Source: a bacterium (GTDB lineage Bacteria; Cyanobacteriota; Vampirovibrionia; Gastranaerophilales; Gastranaerophilaceae). Taken from it: a stretch of DNA of 44,096 nucleotides. The stretch lies in NCBI GenBank assembly GCA_017652265.1, contig JAGCBH010000018.1, positions 1-44,096 of the forward strand, in the 5' to 3' direction. The notes under the pieces were generated by a model that saw nothing but the letters and a program-made list of their open reading frames with translations, did not search any database and was not told where the DNA came from. Position 1 is the first letter of the stretch; each line of letters begins with the position of its first letter. The translations under genes and the position numbers were made by a program. Positions 1 to 8,300 of this stretch are shown here, in pieces.

Positions 1-620
1 GAAAAATATTTAATGACATTTTCAATATCATCAACAACTGTTTCTTCAAATAATTTAGTTAATTCGCGCCCTACCGCAACTTTTGCGGATTTTCTGACGG
101 AATACAGTATTTCAAGAGTTTTAAGAAGTCTGTTCGGAGATTCATAAAACGCAAAATCCGTATCCGAATATTTGCTGAAAAGTTCCTGAATTTGCGATTG
201 CGATTTCGGTAGAAACCCATAAAAATGAAAATCTTCACCACCTCTTGATACCTGCGAAAGAAATGTTGCAAGCGCATTTGCACCGGCTAAAGATGTTACG
301 GAAATATTATTTTTTCTCAACTCTTTAACAATAACTGCACCGGGGTCACAAAATAAAGGTGTTCCCGCATCCGAAACAAGTGCAACTTTCTTGCCGTCTT
401 TGATTTGTCCAAGTATAAAATCAACTCTTTCTCTCTCATTGAACTTGTGATACGAAACACATTTGGTTTTAATATCGTAGTGATTTAATAATTTTTGAGT
501 AACTCGGCTATCCTCACAGGCAATTAAATCAACCGATTTTAAAATTTCAATCGCTCTTAAAGTCATATCGCCCAAATTTCCGATAGGTGTCGGCACTACA
601 TAAAACTGATATTCTTTCAT
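1..620 (-). CDS. rsmI: RsmI, 16S rRNA 2'-O-ribose methyltransferase (3' end cut by window)
   Basis: Methylates the ribose of C1402 in 16S rRNA using S-adenosylmethionine, fine-tuning the ribosomal P site. Reading the minus strand from ATG at 620 gives MKEYQFYVVPTPIGNLGDMT, the family N-terminus. It is followed by ACEDSR (about residue 35), VSDAGTP (about 85) and FYESPNR (about 165), all hallmark motifs of the tetrapyrrole-methylase fold. About 206 residues are visible; the family is about 270-290, so the C-terminus lies beyond base 1. There is no Shine-Dalgarno before the ATG. Instead an extended -10 (TGC TAAAAT, 635-627) lies about 7 bases upstream, suggesting a leaderless message. It diverges from dapF. 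Confidence 0.95.
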   Translation of the reverse strand, partial: MKEYQFYVVPTPIGNLGDMTLRAIEILKSVDLIACEDSRVTQKLLNHYDIKTKCVSYHKFNERERVDFILGQIKDGKKVALVSDAGTPLFCDPGAVIVKELRKNNISVTSLAGANALATFLSQVSRGGEDFHFYGFLPKSQSQIQELFSKYSDTDFAFYESPNRLLKTLEILYSVRKSAKVAVGRELTKLFEETVVDDIENVIKYF

Positions 621-626
621 AAACTC

Positions 627-656
627 ATTTTAGCATAAATTTTTTTATGCTAAAAT
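627..656. promoter_or_regulatory. Symmetric divergent promoter of rsmI and dapF
   Basis: A perfect 13-bp inverted repeat (627-639 and 644-656, four-base loop) carries the extended -10 TGCTAAAAT on both strands. One copy is placed about 7 bases before the rsmI ATG at 620, the other about 7 bases before the dapF ATG at 664. Both genes lack a ribosome-binding site, so transcription would start at or next to each start codon. The boxes and symmetry are seen directly; leaderless initiation is inferred. Confidence 0.55.
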
Positions 657-663
657 ATTTTTT

Positions 664-1506
664 ATGAATAAATCTATTAAAATAACAAAAATGCAGGGAC
701 TTGGAAATGATTTTGTCGTAATAGATTATGACGAATATCAAAAATCCGGACTTGAAATGGCAGAACTTGCAAAAAAAATCTGCGACAGAAATTTCGGCAT
801 TGGCGCAGATGGTATGATTATACCTGACCTCACCACAAAAGAAACCGATATTGGCTGGTATTTTTACAATTCTGACGGCACAACCGCCCAAATGTGCGGA
901 AACGGAATGAGATGTTTTGCAAAATATGTTTACGATAAGGGATATGTTAAAAAATCGGAGTTTACCGTAAAAACTTTGGCCGGAATAATTAAACCAAAAC
1001 TTCTTGAAAACGGAGAAGTTACTGTAGATATGGGTGCACCGATACTGGAAAACTCAAAAATTCCGTATTTGGCGCAGGAAAATAACAAGTTAAAAATTGC
1101 AGACAGAATTTTTGATATAAACCCTGTTTCTATGGGTAATCCGCATTGTGTCATTTTTACAGACGAAAATCCGCTTGAATTCGCTCAACATTATGGTGCT
1201 GATATAGAACAACATCCGTCTTTTCCAGAAAAAACAAATGTTGAATTTGTAAAAGTAATATCACCTGCAGAAATTGAAATGCGTGTTTGGGAAAGAGGCT
1301 GCGGAATAACCCTTGCCTGCGGAACGGGCGCATGCGCATCTGTTGTTCAGGGAATTTTAAATAACTTAACACAAAGTAAAGTAAAAGTTAATTTGCTTGG
1401 CGGCTCTCTAATCGTTGAGTGGCGCGGAAATAAAGGCAATCCGCATGAACATGTTTTTATGACGGGAAGTGCAAATTACGTTTTTGAGGCAAATTATTAC
1501 TTGTAA
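664..1506 (+). CDS. dapF: Diaminopimelate epimerase
   Basis: Interconverts LL- and meso-diaminopimelate, the last step before lysine and the source of the peptidoglycan cross-linking residue; cytoplasmic and cofactor-independent. The 280 residues match the usual length. The N-terminus KMQGLGNDFVVID is characteristic. The two catalytic cysteines lie in MCGNGMRC (about residue 78) and ACGTGACAS (about 219), each heading a half of the pseudo-symmetric fold. It starts divergently 43 bases from rsmI with no Shine-Dalgarno but an extended -10 just upstream, so it may be translated from a leaderless transcript. The rpsF promoter overlaps its stop codon. Confidence 0.97.
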   Translation: MNKSIKITKMQGLGNDFVVIDYDEYQKSGLEMAELAKKICDRNFGIGADGMIIPDLTTKETDIGWYFYNSDGTTAQMCGNGMRCFAKYVYDKGYVKKSEFTVKTLAGIIKPKLLENGEVTVDMGAPILENSKIPYLAQENNKLKIADRIFDINPVSMGNPHCVIFTDENPLEFAQHYGADIEQHPSFPEKTNVEFVKVISPAEIEMRVWERGCGITLACGTGACASVVQGILNNLTQSKVKVNLLGGSLIVEWRGNKGNPHEHVFMTGSANYVFEANYYL

Positions 1507-1529
1507 ATTATTGTTTTTTTATGTACTAT
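1501..1529 (+). promoter_or_regulatory. Promoter of rpsF-ssb-rpsR
   Basis: TTGTAA (1501-1506), 17-base spacer, TACTAT (1524-1529). It overlaps the end of dapF and lies 40 bases before the rpsF start, which has a good AAAGGAG site. Confidence 0.5.
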
Positions 1530-1569
1530 GGCTGTACAAATTTGAAATATAAATACAAAGGAGAAATAA

Positions 1570-1869
1570 ATGAAAAATTACGAATTAATGGTTATATTTA
1601 AACCAAATTTAGACGCTGATGAAATCAGCAAAGTCATTGACAAGATGGATTCTACAATTAAGGATCTTGGCGGTAAGGTAGTTTCTGTTGACAAAACAGG
1701 CAGAAAAAAACTTGCTTATGATATTGCAGGCAACAGAGACGGTTTCTTCTCTACAATCGTTCTTTCGTTACCTGAAAATCAGGTTTCTGAATTCAAGAGA
1801 CAGCTCAACATCAATGACAATGTCATCAGATCTATGTTTACAATCGCTTCTGATAAAGTAACAGCATAA
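1570..1869 (+). CDS. rpsF: Small ribosomal subunit protein bS6
   Basis: Component of the 30S platform that binds 16S rRNA as a pair with bS18. The 99 residues begin MKNYELMVIFKPN, the typical first strand, and contain GGKVVSVDKTGRKKLAYDI, the conserved mid-protein stretch. Length is normal. It starts 8 bases after AAAGGAG and is first in the conserved rpsF-ssb-rpsR operon, which couples ribosome and replication-protein synthesis in many bacteria. No anomalies. Confidence 0.97.
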   Translation: MKNYELMVIFKPNLDADEISKVIDKMDSTIKDLGGKVVSVDKTGRKKLAYDIAGNRDGFFSTIVLSLPENQVSEFKRQLNINDNVIRSMFTIASDKVTA

Positions 1870-1887
1870 CAACAAGAGGATTATCTT

Positions 1888-2295
1888 ATGTCTATAGCAA
1901 AAGCAACAGTAACAGGTACAGTTTACAGAGAACCGAGAGAATTCAGCACAGCAAACGACATAACCATATATGAAATAATTTTGTGCATGAACGATCGTGA
2001 CAACAACATTCTTATACGTGTTATTTCAAAAAGGCTTGCTCTCGAATCAGTTGTTAAATCACTAAAGAAAAACGATCTGATTCTTGTTGACGGCAGACTT
2101 CAGGTAAATACCGTCAAAACAGAGAACGGAACGGAAAAGAAAGTATTTGAAATTGATGCGAATGCTATAGAAAAAATTGGCGGTTCATCCGCAAATTCAT
2201 CATCAAACTCTGATTTTGCTAATGAAGAAAGTATTGTTTCATTTGGCGAAACAGAAGCAAATGAGCTTGTCAATGAAGAAGAAATCCCGTTTTAA
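1888..2295 (+). CDS. ssb: Single-stranded DNA-binding protein
   Basis: Coats single-stranded DNA in replication and repair and recruits partners through its C-terminal tip. The 135 residues hold an OB-fold domain over about the first 100 (ATVTGTVYREPREF near the start; IRVISKRLALESVVKSLKKNDLILVDGRL in the middle). A Ser/Asn-rich linker (about 99-110) and an acidic tail ending NEEEIPF follow. The tail is the expected acidic tip with the final Ile-Pro-Phe. It lies 18 bases after rpsF, between the two partner ribosomal proteins as in many genomes. Confidence 0.96.
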   Translation: MSIAKATVTGTVYREPREFSTANDITIYEIILCMNDRDNNILIRVISKRLALESVVKSLKKNDLILVDGRLQVNTVKTENGTEKKVFEIDANAIEKIGGSSANSSSNSDFANEESIVSFGETEANELVNEEEIPF

Positions 2296-2343
2296 AAAGT
2301 ATAAAAATTAATGTATAAAAGGCTAGAAAGGTAAATTAAGACA

Positions 2344-2577
2344 ATGGCAAAGAACGATTTTGCAGACAAGAAAAAGAAGAAAAATTGCACACTTTGTGCC
2401 GATAAAATTGAGTTTATTGACTACAAAGATGCTGCTAAATTAAAAAGATACTTAACTGAAGCAGGCAAGATTATTCCCAGAAGAATAACCGGGACTTGCG
2501 CAAAACACCAAAGAATGATAGCTTCCGCTGTTAAAAAAGCACGTGAAGCAGGTGTTATAAGTTATGTATTTGATTAA
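2344..2577 (+). CDS. rpsR: Small ribosomal subunit protein bS18
   Basis: Partner of bS6 on the 30S platform. The 77 residues contain [17 protein letters not shown] and the RNA-binding core [20 protein letters not shown] followed by [18 protein letters not shown], the standard signature. The zinc-type cysteines (CTLC, with a later Cys in GTC) are partly retained. It is the third gene of the operon and is followed 16 bases later by a strong hairpin terminator. Confidence 0.97.
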   Translation: MAKNDFADKKKKKNCTLCADKIEFIDYKDAAKLKRYLTEAGKIIPRRITGTCAKHQRMIASAVKKAREAGVISYVFD

Positions 2578-2592
2578 TTTATAACTTTATTT

Positions 2593-2625
2593 AAAACAGG
2601 TACCGCCTTGCCGGTGCCTGTTTTT
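2593..2625 (+). terminator. Rho-independent terminator after rpsR
   Basis: The stem ACAGGTACCG/CGGTGCCTGT (2596-2605 with 2612-2621, one G-U pair) is extended by an A/T stretch and followed by a T run. It ends the rpsF-ssb-rpsR transcript. Confidence 0.9.
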
Positions 2626-2710
2626 AAATTTGTAAAATTATTTTAAACTGTTAGCAAATTTTTTTATTACGGGTTTTCTACTAAATATTATTAAAAGGAG
2701 TATAAAAATT

Positions 2711-2989
2711 ATGGATTTAAAAGTTACTTCCGCTACGTTCGGAGCAGGCGCAAAATTTTCTTCTAAACCGCGAGTTCATCAAAGACAAATGGCAAAAGGC
2801 TCTTTTACGGACAAAGCTTATAAATATGCCGGCCCGGCAGGATGGCTGTTATTACTTGGTTTTCTGACCGGAAGTGTTTTTTATTATGGCATTAAAGATA
2901 TGAGACAACGTTATACACAAGCGTTAAATCCTACAGAAATCGTTAACGATGCTTTACCGCAGGACACTCTTACAATAACTCAGGAATAA
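2711..2989 (+). CDS. Small single-pass membrane protein, unknown function
   Basis: I do not recognise this family. The 92 residues have a basic N-terminal third (residues 1-40), one hydrophobic segment (about 43-62, GPAGWLLLLGFLTGSVFYYG) and a polar C-terminal tail of about 30 residues. There is no cleavable signal peptide, so it is probably membrane-anchored with the basic end in the cytoplasm. The start is fixed by AAAAGGAG 10 bases upstream. It is transcribed alone after the rpsR terminator and converges on dgkA, with the two 3' ends overlapping by 20 bases. Confidence 0.75.
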   Translation: MDLKVTSATFGAGAKFSSKPRVHQRQMAKGSFTDKAYKYAGPAGWLLLLGFLTGSVFYYGIKDMRQRYTQALNPTEIVNDALPQDTLTITQE

Positions 2990-3335
2990 ATATAACCAAA
3001 CCTATAATAACAGCGGCAATGGAAACGAACAGCACAACGCCTGCTGAGATGTCTTTTGCAAATCTGACAAGATTTGAATATTTGTTTTTATAAAGCGCAT
3101 CTATTGTAAATTCAATTGCCGAATTAACCATTTCCGTCACAATAACAAGCGAAACGGTTAAAGTTAAAATGCAAAATTTCTCAGCTCCCACGTTTAATAG
3201 AATTCCCAAAATCAACACCACTAAACCTATTGCAAAGTGAATTCTGAGATTTTTTTCCGCAGCAAAGGCAAGAGCAATACCATGAATCGCATTTTGAATT
3301 TTCTCTTTAAAATTTTTTGCTTTAAATTTAGTCAT
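2970..3335 (-). CDS. dgkA: Diacylglycerol/undecaprenol kinase
   Basis: Integral-membrane lipid kinase. In organisms of this gene order the substrate is usually undecaprenol, feeding the carrier lipid of wall synthesis; that assignment is inferred. The 121 residues show the family motifs AAEKNLRIHF (about 25-34), the catalytic-site helix ending MVNSAIEFTIDAL (about 69-81), AKDISAGVVL (about 92-101), and three hydrophobic helices. It begins with TGATG, sharing one base with the ybeY stop, so the two are translationally coupled. Last gene of the pgpH-ybeY-dgkA operon. Confidence 0.93.
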   Translation of the reverse strand: MTKFKAKNFKEKIQNAIHGIALAFAAEKNLRIHFAIGLVVLILGILLNVGAEKFCILTLTVSLVIVTEMVNSAIEFTIDALYKNKYSNLVRFAKDISAGVVLFVSIAAVIIGLVIFIPELL

Positions 3336-3832
3336 CAGGCTAGTTCCTCTATTGCCAAATTTTGATGTTTTACAACAAAATTATATTCCGTTTCATCTCT
3401 GTGGTCAAATCCCAAAAGATGCAAGATTCCGTGAGCGATAAGAAATTTTAACTCATAATCAAATGTTTTATTTTCCTCTTTTGCCATTTCTTCAACTTTA
3501 TCAAGGGCAATTATTATATCCCCCAATATTACCTGTCCATCAGGAACAGAAGCATTATCATCATCCGCAAAAAGCGCAAACGTAATAATATCGGCAGGAT
3601 AATCCTTATCTCTGTATGTTCGGTTTAATTCGTGTGTTTCAACGGAATTAGTAAACCTTATATCAAAAAAAACTTTTTCATAATCAATATCTTTAAGACA
3701 AAAATGTTCGGCAACTTCCTTATGAGAAACCAGATTTTTAAATAGTTTCACCGCAATATTTTGCCATTCATCGGTATCAACATCAAAATCCTGATTTTCA
3801 TTATCCGTTAAACATTCAACAATTTTAGTCAT
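3335..3832 (-). CDS. ybeY: YbeY endoribonuclease
   Basis: Metal-dependent endoribonuclease needed for 16S rRNA 3'-end maturation and ribosome quality control. The 165 residues carry the defining zinc site HGILHLLGFDH (about 134-144; three His) and the upstream LNRTYRDKDYPADIITFAL, the family's substrate-binding stretch. Length is normal. It overlaps pgpH by 8 bases and dgkA by one. The trio is a widely conserved cluster, especially in Gram-positives. Confidence 0.96.
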   Translation of the reverse strand: MTKIVECLTDNENQDFDVDTDEWQNIAVKLFKNLVSHKEVAEHFCLKDIDYEKVFFDIRFTNSVETHELNRTYRDKDYPADIITFALFADDDNASVPDGQVILGDIIIALDKVEEMAKEENKTFDYELKFLIAHGILHLLGFDHRDETEYNFVVKHQNLAIEELA

Positions 3833-5948
3833 TATCTTCTTTTTCTTCCAACTGTTTCAGTTTTTTCTCAAACTCATCGTCTTCATATTTAATTCTGTTG
3901 TGCTTCATACCCCTTAAAACTCTGTTGAAAGTTGCAGAAATGTTTTTAATATCAAGAAGCGTCAGTGGGCTATCGGATAACTGTCCGTCAATTATACGTT
4001 CCATAATTATTTTATCAATAACCTTCTGCACCTCATCAGGCTCAGAATCGTCCATTGCACGCACAGCAGATTCAACGGCATCCGCAAGCATTAATATCGC
4101 CGTTTCTTTCTTATTAGGTTTAGGCCCTGTATAGCGGAATTGCTCCTCTTTAACATTTTCCGCACCTTCTTCTTTTAAAGCCTGATTATAGAAATAACTT
4201 GCAAGACCTTCTCCGTGATGCTGAATTATAAAATCCTGAACTTCCTGCGGAAGTGAATATTCTTTTGCCAGTTCAAGTCCGTCTTTTGTGTGGGAAGTTA
4301 TAATCATTTTACTTATTCTTGGTGTGAAATTATTATGCGGATTTTCAATTTTGAAATATGACTGGTTTTCCACAAAGAATAACGGCCGTTTTAATTTTCC
4401 TATGTCATGATACATAGCCCCGACTCTTGCCAAAACCGGATTAGCACCGATAGCTTCCGCTGCAGCTTCCGATAAATTGGCAACCATAAGGCTATGATGA
4501 TAAGTTCCGGGTGCATCAAACTGCAAACGTTTTAACAACGGCTGGTTTACATCGGCAAGTTCCGACAAACCATAAGGAGTAATTATTTTAAAGGTACTTT
4601 CAAAAATAGGTAACGTACCCAAAACGATTACCGAACTTAATATGCCGTTTATGAAAACAAAACATGTATTTTTCAAAATCAAAGAATTGTTTACATCCAC
4701 CAGACATTTTTCAAGCATAAATATACTCATTACAATGACGGCACCTGCAACAGAAACAAAAATCCCAACTTTCAGCAAGTCCATTCTTTTTGAATATCTG
4801 ATTTTTGAAATAGCAATTGCTGATACAAGCATAAGCAGAGTGAATGTGCATAAAAACGCACTGCTATAATGAAATCCGACAGCCATAATCATCAGCAAAA
4901 CCGTTCCTGCAACAAACGCTATTCTTGGGCTTGTGAAAATTGCAAGTATGAATACGTATGCGGGTATCGGTAAAATATAAGGTGAAAATCCTGACGGCAA
5001 TAACATTCCGAATAAAACCAGAACACCCGTTAATGATGCGGATAAAGACAAATATGTATGTTCCAGAAATTTATCTTCAAAATATTTCATGTATGCAAGA
5101 TAAATTAAAACGCCCAAAACTACTATCAAATACATAGATAAAAGCGCTTTAAAATCAAGTTCATAAACATTCATGCCGGCCTGCCTTAAAGCATCCTGTT
5201 TCAGGTTTGTAACAGGTTCACCTTTTCTTATTATTACATCCCCTTTTTGGAACTTCATTTCATATGGTTTTACTGTGCTTTGTGCATTCTGACGGGCAAT
5301 ATTTGTTGCAAATTCATCCACTACAAGGTTTGGAACAATTACCTGCTCTAAAAGTGCGGAAATTACGGAAACCTGGCGTTTAGATACGTCTCTGACCATA
5401 TTTTGTTTTATGATTTTGGTAACATAATTTGCCTGATAATCACTTTCCGTTATACCGACTTCAAGAACCTTTTCAAGTGTCTGATTAGCCTTTGCAAACG
5501 CTTCATTCAAACTTGGTTCGTCAGAAGTAAGTAAAAAATCCACAACAAAATCTTTACCTGAATTCGGTAAATCCATCAAAACATTAATCTTTTGTTTTTG
5601 TTCACTAAGAGGAATATTTTCCGCACGGATTTCTCTTATAGCATTTTGTAAAGTAGAAAAATTAACCCTTATAAAATTATCTTCCGTCGGTGTCAAAATA
5701 GGCTCAACTTTGTTGCCGGCCTCTTTTTTGAGCATCTCCGTTCTTCTTGTATCAATTACTGTTATTGTTTTAGGGGCATAGACATCTTTTTGGCTTATAC
5801 CGTTTTTGACAGTATCCTGAAAAAAGAAATTCTGGGATGAAATCAATGCCGTTAAAGTAACCGTAAAGACAACAAAAATAAAACTTTTCATAAACAATTG
5901 TGAGTGCATAAAGCCCACAAATTTATTACAATAATTATCAAAATTCAT
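3825..5948 (-). CDS. pgpH: 7TM-HD phosphodiesterase, PgpH/YqfF type
   Basis: Membrane receptor whose cytoplasmic HD domain hydrolyses the signalling nucleotide c-di-AMP in characterised relatives. The 707 residues show an N-terminal membrane segment (about 19-37) and an extracytoplasmic region of about 230 residues. A cluster of transmembrane helices follows (about 265-455), then an HD domain containing TYHHSLMVANLSEAAAE, the metal ligands in YHDIGKLKRP, and HTKDG and HHGEG further on. Length and order match the family. The catalytic His-Asp pairs are intact. First gene of an operon with ybeY and dgkA. Confidence 0.94.
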   Translation of the reverse strand: MNFDNYCNKFVGFMHSQLFMKSFIFVVFTVTLTALISSQNFFFQDTVKNGISQKDVYAPKTITVIDTRRTEMLKKEAGNKVEPILTPTEDNFIRVNFSTLQNAIREIRAENIPLSEQKQKINVLMDLPNSGKDFVVDFLLTSDEPSLNEAFAKANQTLEKVLEVGITESDYQANYVTKIIKQNMVRDVSKRQVSVISALLEQVIVPNLVVDEFATNIARQNAQSTVKPYEMKFQKGDVIIRKGEPVTNLKQDALRQAGMNVYELDFKALLSMYLIVVLGVLIYLAYMKYFEDKFLEHTYLSLSASLTGVLVLFGMLLPSGFSPYILPIPAYVFILAIFTSPRIAFVAGTVLLMIMAVGFHYSSAFLCTFTLLMLVSAIAISKIRYSKRMDLLKVGIFVSVAGAVIVMSIFMLEKCLVDVNNSLILKNTCFVFINGILSSVIVLGTLPIFESTFKIITPYGLSELADVNQPLLKRLQFDAPGTYHHSLMVANLSEAAAEAIGANPVLARVGAMYHDIGKLKRPLFFVENQSYFKIENPHNNFTPRISKMIITSHTKDGLELAKEYSLPQEVQDFIIQHHGEGLASYFYNQALKEEGAENVKEEQFRYTGPKPNKKETAILMLADAVESAVRAMDDSEPDEVQKVIDKIIMERIIDGQLSDSPLTLLDIKNISATFNRVLRGMKHNRIKYEDDEFEKKLKQLEEKEDND

Positions 5949-5980
5949 AATAACCGTCCATATTTATAATTATGTATTTT

Positions 5981-6009
5981 ATAACATCGGCCGTAAAATT
6001 TCAAGTCAA
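5981..6009 (-). promoter_or_regulatory. Candidate promoter of pgpH-ybeY-dgkA
   Basis: On the minus strand: TTGACT (6009-6004), 17-base spacer, TGTTAT (5986-5981), about 33 bases before the pgpH ATG. The -35 is good; the -10 matches four of six. Confidence 0.4.
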
Positions 6010-6092
6010 AACCGTAATTTACTATTTGCTGACATAAACATGACTTTTAAAAAAACATTATTAAATAAGACATGGTAGTTGTAATGTATTAA

Positions 6093-6135
6093 ATTTGCAA
6101 AAATCTCTCAATCAAAAAGAGTATTTTTTGCAAAT
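6093..6135. promoter_or_regulatory. Paired palindromic operator before the flagellar operon
   Basis: Two copies of the self-complementary octamer TTTGCAAA (6094-6101 and 6127-6134) are centred 33 bases apart, about three helical turns. They form the ends of a larger inverted repeat (6093-6108 with 6118-6135). The downstream copy covers the -35 box TTGCAA of the fliE promoter. This geometry fits a dimeric regulator bound at two sites on one DNA face, with looping or cooperative repression. The regulator is unknown. Confidence 0.5.
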
Positions 6136-6155
6136 GGCGATACATCAATTATAAA
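6128..6155 (+). promoter_or_regulatory. Promoter of the fliE-flhA operon
   Basis: TTGCAA (6128-6133), 16-base spacer, TATAAA (6150-6155), 36 bases before the fliE start. It resembles a housekeeping promoter rather than a sigma-28 or sigma-54 flagellar promoter. The -35 lies inside a palindrome. Confidence 0.55.
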
Positions 6156-6191
6156 TATCGTGTATTATGGTATTTGTAGAAAGGGTCAATT

Positions 6192-6533
6192 ATGAACAGC
6201 AATTTCTATCCGCATTATGACTTGGCAGGGCGTATCCAGCATTCAAAAATTGATTTTGGTGTCGGGGATATGAAACCTATGAGAACAAGCAGAGTTGAAA
6301 CTACGGAATCACCTGATTTCAAACAGGTATTTTCGGGTTTACTGGAAAACTTCAACGCAGAAGTTAATGCACCTGACAACATGATTAAAGATGTGATGTC
6401 AGGCAACCAAAATGTTGATGTTCACGATGTTATGATTGCAATGGCAAAATCTGAAATTACGGTAAACATTGCAACTCAGGCAGTCGGTAAAGTCATTAAT
6501 GCGTACGACAGAATTATGCAGATACAGGTGTAG
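6192..6533 (+). CDS. fliE: FliE, flagellar rod/MS-ring junction protein
   Basis: FliE joins the MS ring to the rod and is an early export substrate. The 113 residues have a poorly conserved first half and the diagnostic C-terminal helix DVHDVMIAMAKSEITVNIATQ followed by KVINAYDRIMQIQV, matching FliE's pattern and its place directly upstream of fliF. The length is typical. It is preceded by AGAAAGGG 6 bases before the ATG and is first in the operon behind the paired-palindrome promoter. Confidence 0.93.
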   Translation: MNSNFYPHYDLAGRIQHSKIDFGVGDMKPMRTSRVETTESPDFKQVFSGLLENFNAEVNAPDNMIKDVMSGNQNVDVHDVMIAMAKSEITVNIATQAVGKVINAYDRIMQIQV

Positions 6534-6576
6534 TTACTTATGCGATATGTTCGCAATGATTGATTAGAGAAAAAAT

Positions 6577-8277
6577 ATGGATCAACTGAAAAAATTACTG
6601 GAAAACAAACGATTACTTTACATTGCTATTACGGGGATACTTCTGTTTATTTTTATATTGCTTGTCCCTGCAATAATTAAGAATGCCAATTCGCACAGCG
6701 GAAATGGCGGAACATCCATTGAGGTCAGTAATGAACCTCTGAAAGAAGATGTTGACCTTTTGACAACGGATAATTTAGGAAAAGCTCTTGAAATACAAGC
6801 AATGCTTGCAAAACAAAATATTGCCGCAAGCAGGGCGGTTGACGGTACAAAATCACGTCTATACCTGAAAAAAGGCGATTGCACAACAGGTAAAAAAGCT
6901 TGTACAACCGAACAAAGAGACAGAGCATTAATCGCTATTGTTGAAAGCGGTTTATATGATCAAAATAAAGGTTTGGAAATTTTTGACAAGGGCGATTTCA
7001 CATCAACCAAAGATGACAAGAAAATTCGTCTCACCAGAGCAATAAATGGTGAATTATCAAGACTTATAAGAAAAATTACCCCAATTGAAAACGCATCTGT
7101 TTTCATTTCAATTCCGGAACAATCAATGTTTTCGGCAAATCAAAAACCTATAACGGCAACCGTTCAGATAACATTACCTGTCGGAGATAAACTTGATCCG
7201 TCAAAAGTTAAGGCAATTTCTAATCTGTTATTGGGCAGTGTTTCAGGCTTAACTCCTGAAAACATAGCAATAACCGATACCGCCGGAAATGTTTATCACA
7301 GTTTAATCGGCGCAAATGATGAAATGCTTGCAAAACTTGAAGAAAATGACCGTTATATGGAAAAGAAAGTTTCCGCTCAATTGAACAGATTATTGAACGG
7401 AAAAGGCAATTATGTAGTAACTGTCAGCACATTTTTAGTTCAGGCTCCGGTTGAAAAATTCAGCATAGTTTATGACCCGTCATCAAAAACGGCTGTCAGC
7501 GAACAATCTTTTCAGGAAGGTTTGGGCGACCAGACAGCAGATTCAAGCAGAGGCATAAATGCTGTAAGTTTATACCTGCCAAACGGTCTTGCACAAGGGA
7601 ATGCCGCTTCAAGCCAAAACAGAAGTTACTCCCGTCAGGCAACGGAAACTCAATACGGTGTAACAAAAACACAGGTTAATGAATATATAAAACCGGGTGT
7701 CGTTGAAGAAATTTCAATAGCAGTAACTATTGAAAAAAGTGCATTGCCGACAAATACCACAATTGCGGAATTAAAAGATTTAATTGCAAAAGCCGCAAGC
7801 CCTAAGGCAAAAGCAGATAACGTATCTATTGCCTTCTCTGATTCACAAGATCCGTATCTTGCTTCAGACAGACCTGTTAAACTTGCAGAACCTGATGAAA
7901 CAGGCAATCCTTGGTGGATTACAATTGCAGGCTTCGGTGTTCTTGCACTTCTTATAATTGCTCATGTATCAGGCAAAATCAGAGCCGCACGTGACGAACA
8001 AAAACGTGATGTTGAAAACCTGAGACAAATTGCAAATCAACAGGAACAACAACTTCAAGAAATGACTCAGCGTGCAAATCAACTGACAGCACAACAATCA
8101 CAACTTGCCCAAGGACTTGTTGAACAACAGCAACGAGGTGCAATAACTCAACAGCAACAGCCTGAAATTCCTAACGATAAATTGCTTGAAGTTCTGAGCG
8201 GAATTTCTGCTGATATTTCCGATATTGCGGAAGATGAAGCTGCCGACAAGATTAAGAGTTGGATAGAAAAAGGATAA
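6577..8277 (+). CDS. fliF: FliF, flagellar MS-ring protein
   Basis: Forms the membrane ring on which the flagellar motor and export gate assemble. The 566 residues have two membrane segments (about 14-31 and 445-465) bracketing the periplasmic ring-building region. That region holds VFISIPEQSMF, PVGDKLDPSKVKAISNLLLG and GLTPENIAITD, all FliF signatures. The cytoplasmic tail is Gln-rich (about 490-530) and ends DEAADKIKSWIEKG, the place where FliF normally binds FliG. Length is normal to slightly short. An insert with two cysteines (GDCTTGKKACTTEQ, about 107-120) is unusual. Confidence 0.95.
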   Translation: MDQLKKLLENKRLLYIAITGILLFIFILLVPAIIKNANSHSGNGGTSIEVSNEPLKEDVDLLTTDNLGKALEIQAMLAKQNIAASRAVDGTKSRLYLKKGDCTTGKKACTTEQRDRALIAIVESGLYDQNKGLEIFDKGDFTSTKDDKKIRLTRAINGELSRLIRKITPIENASVFISIPEQSMFSANQKPITATVQITLPVGDKLDPSKVKAISNLLLGSVSGLTPENIAITDTAGNVYHSLIGANDEMLAKLEENDRYMEKKVSAQLNRLLNGKGNYVVTVSTFLVQAPVEKFSIVYDPSSKTAVSEQSFQEGLGDQTADSSRGINAVSLYLPNGLAQGNAASSQNRSYSRQATETQYGVTKTQVNEYIKPGVVEEISIAVTIEKSALPTNTTIAELKDLIAKAASPKAKADNVSIAFSDSQDPYLASDRPVKLAEPDETGNPWWITIAGFGVLALLIIAHVSGKIRAARDEQKRDVENLRQIANQQEQQLQEMTQRANQLTAQQSQLAQGLVEQQQRGAITQQQQPEIPNDKLLEVLSGISADISDIAEDEAADKIKSWIEKG

Positions 8278-8300
8278 AATCGGAATAAAGGGAATAAAAA

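Noticed and set aside
6093-6135. Rho-independent terminator upstream of fliE
   Set aside because: It lies between two divergent genes and overlaps a good promoter, so nothing upstream needs terminating. An operator is the better reading.
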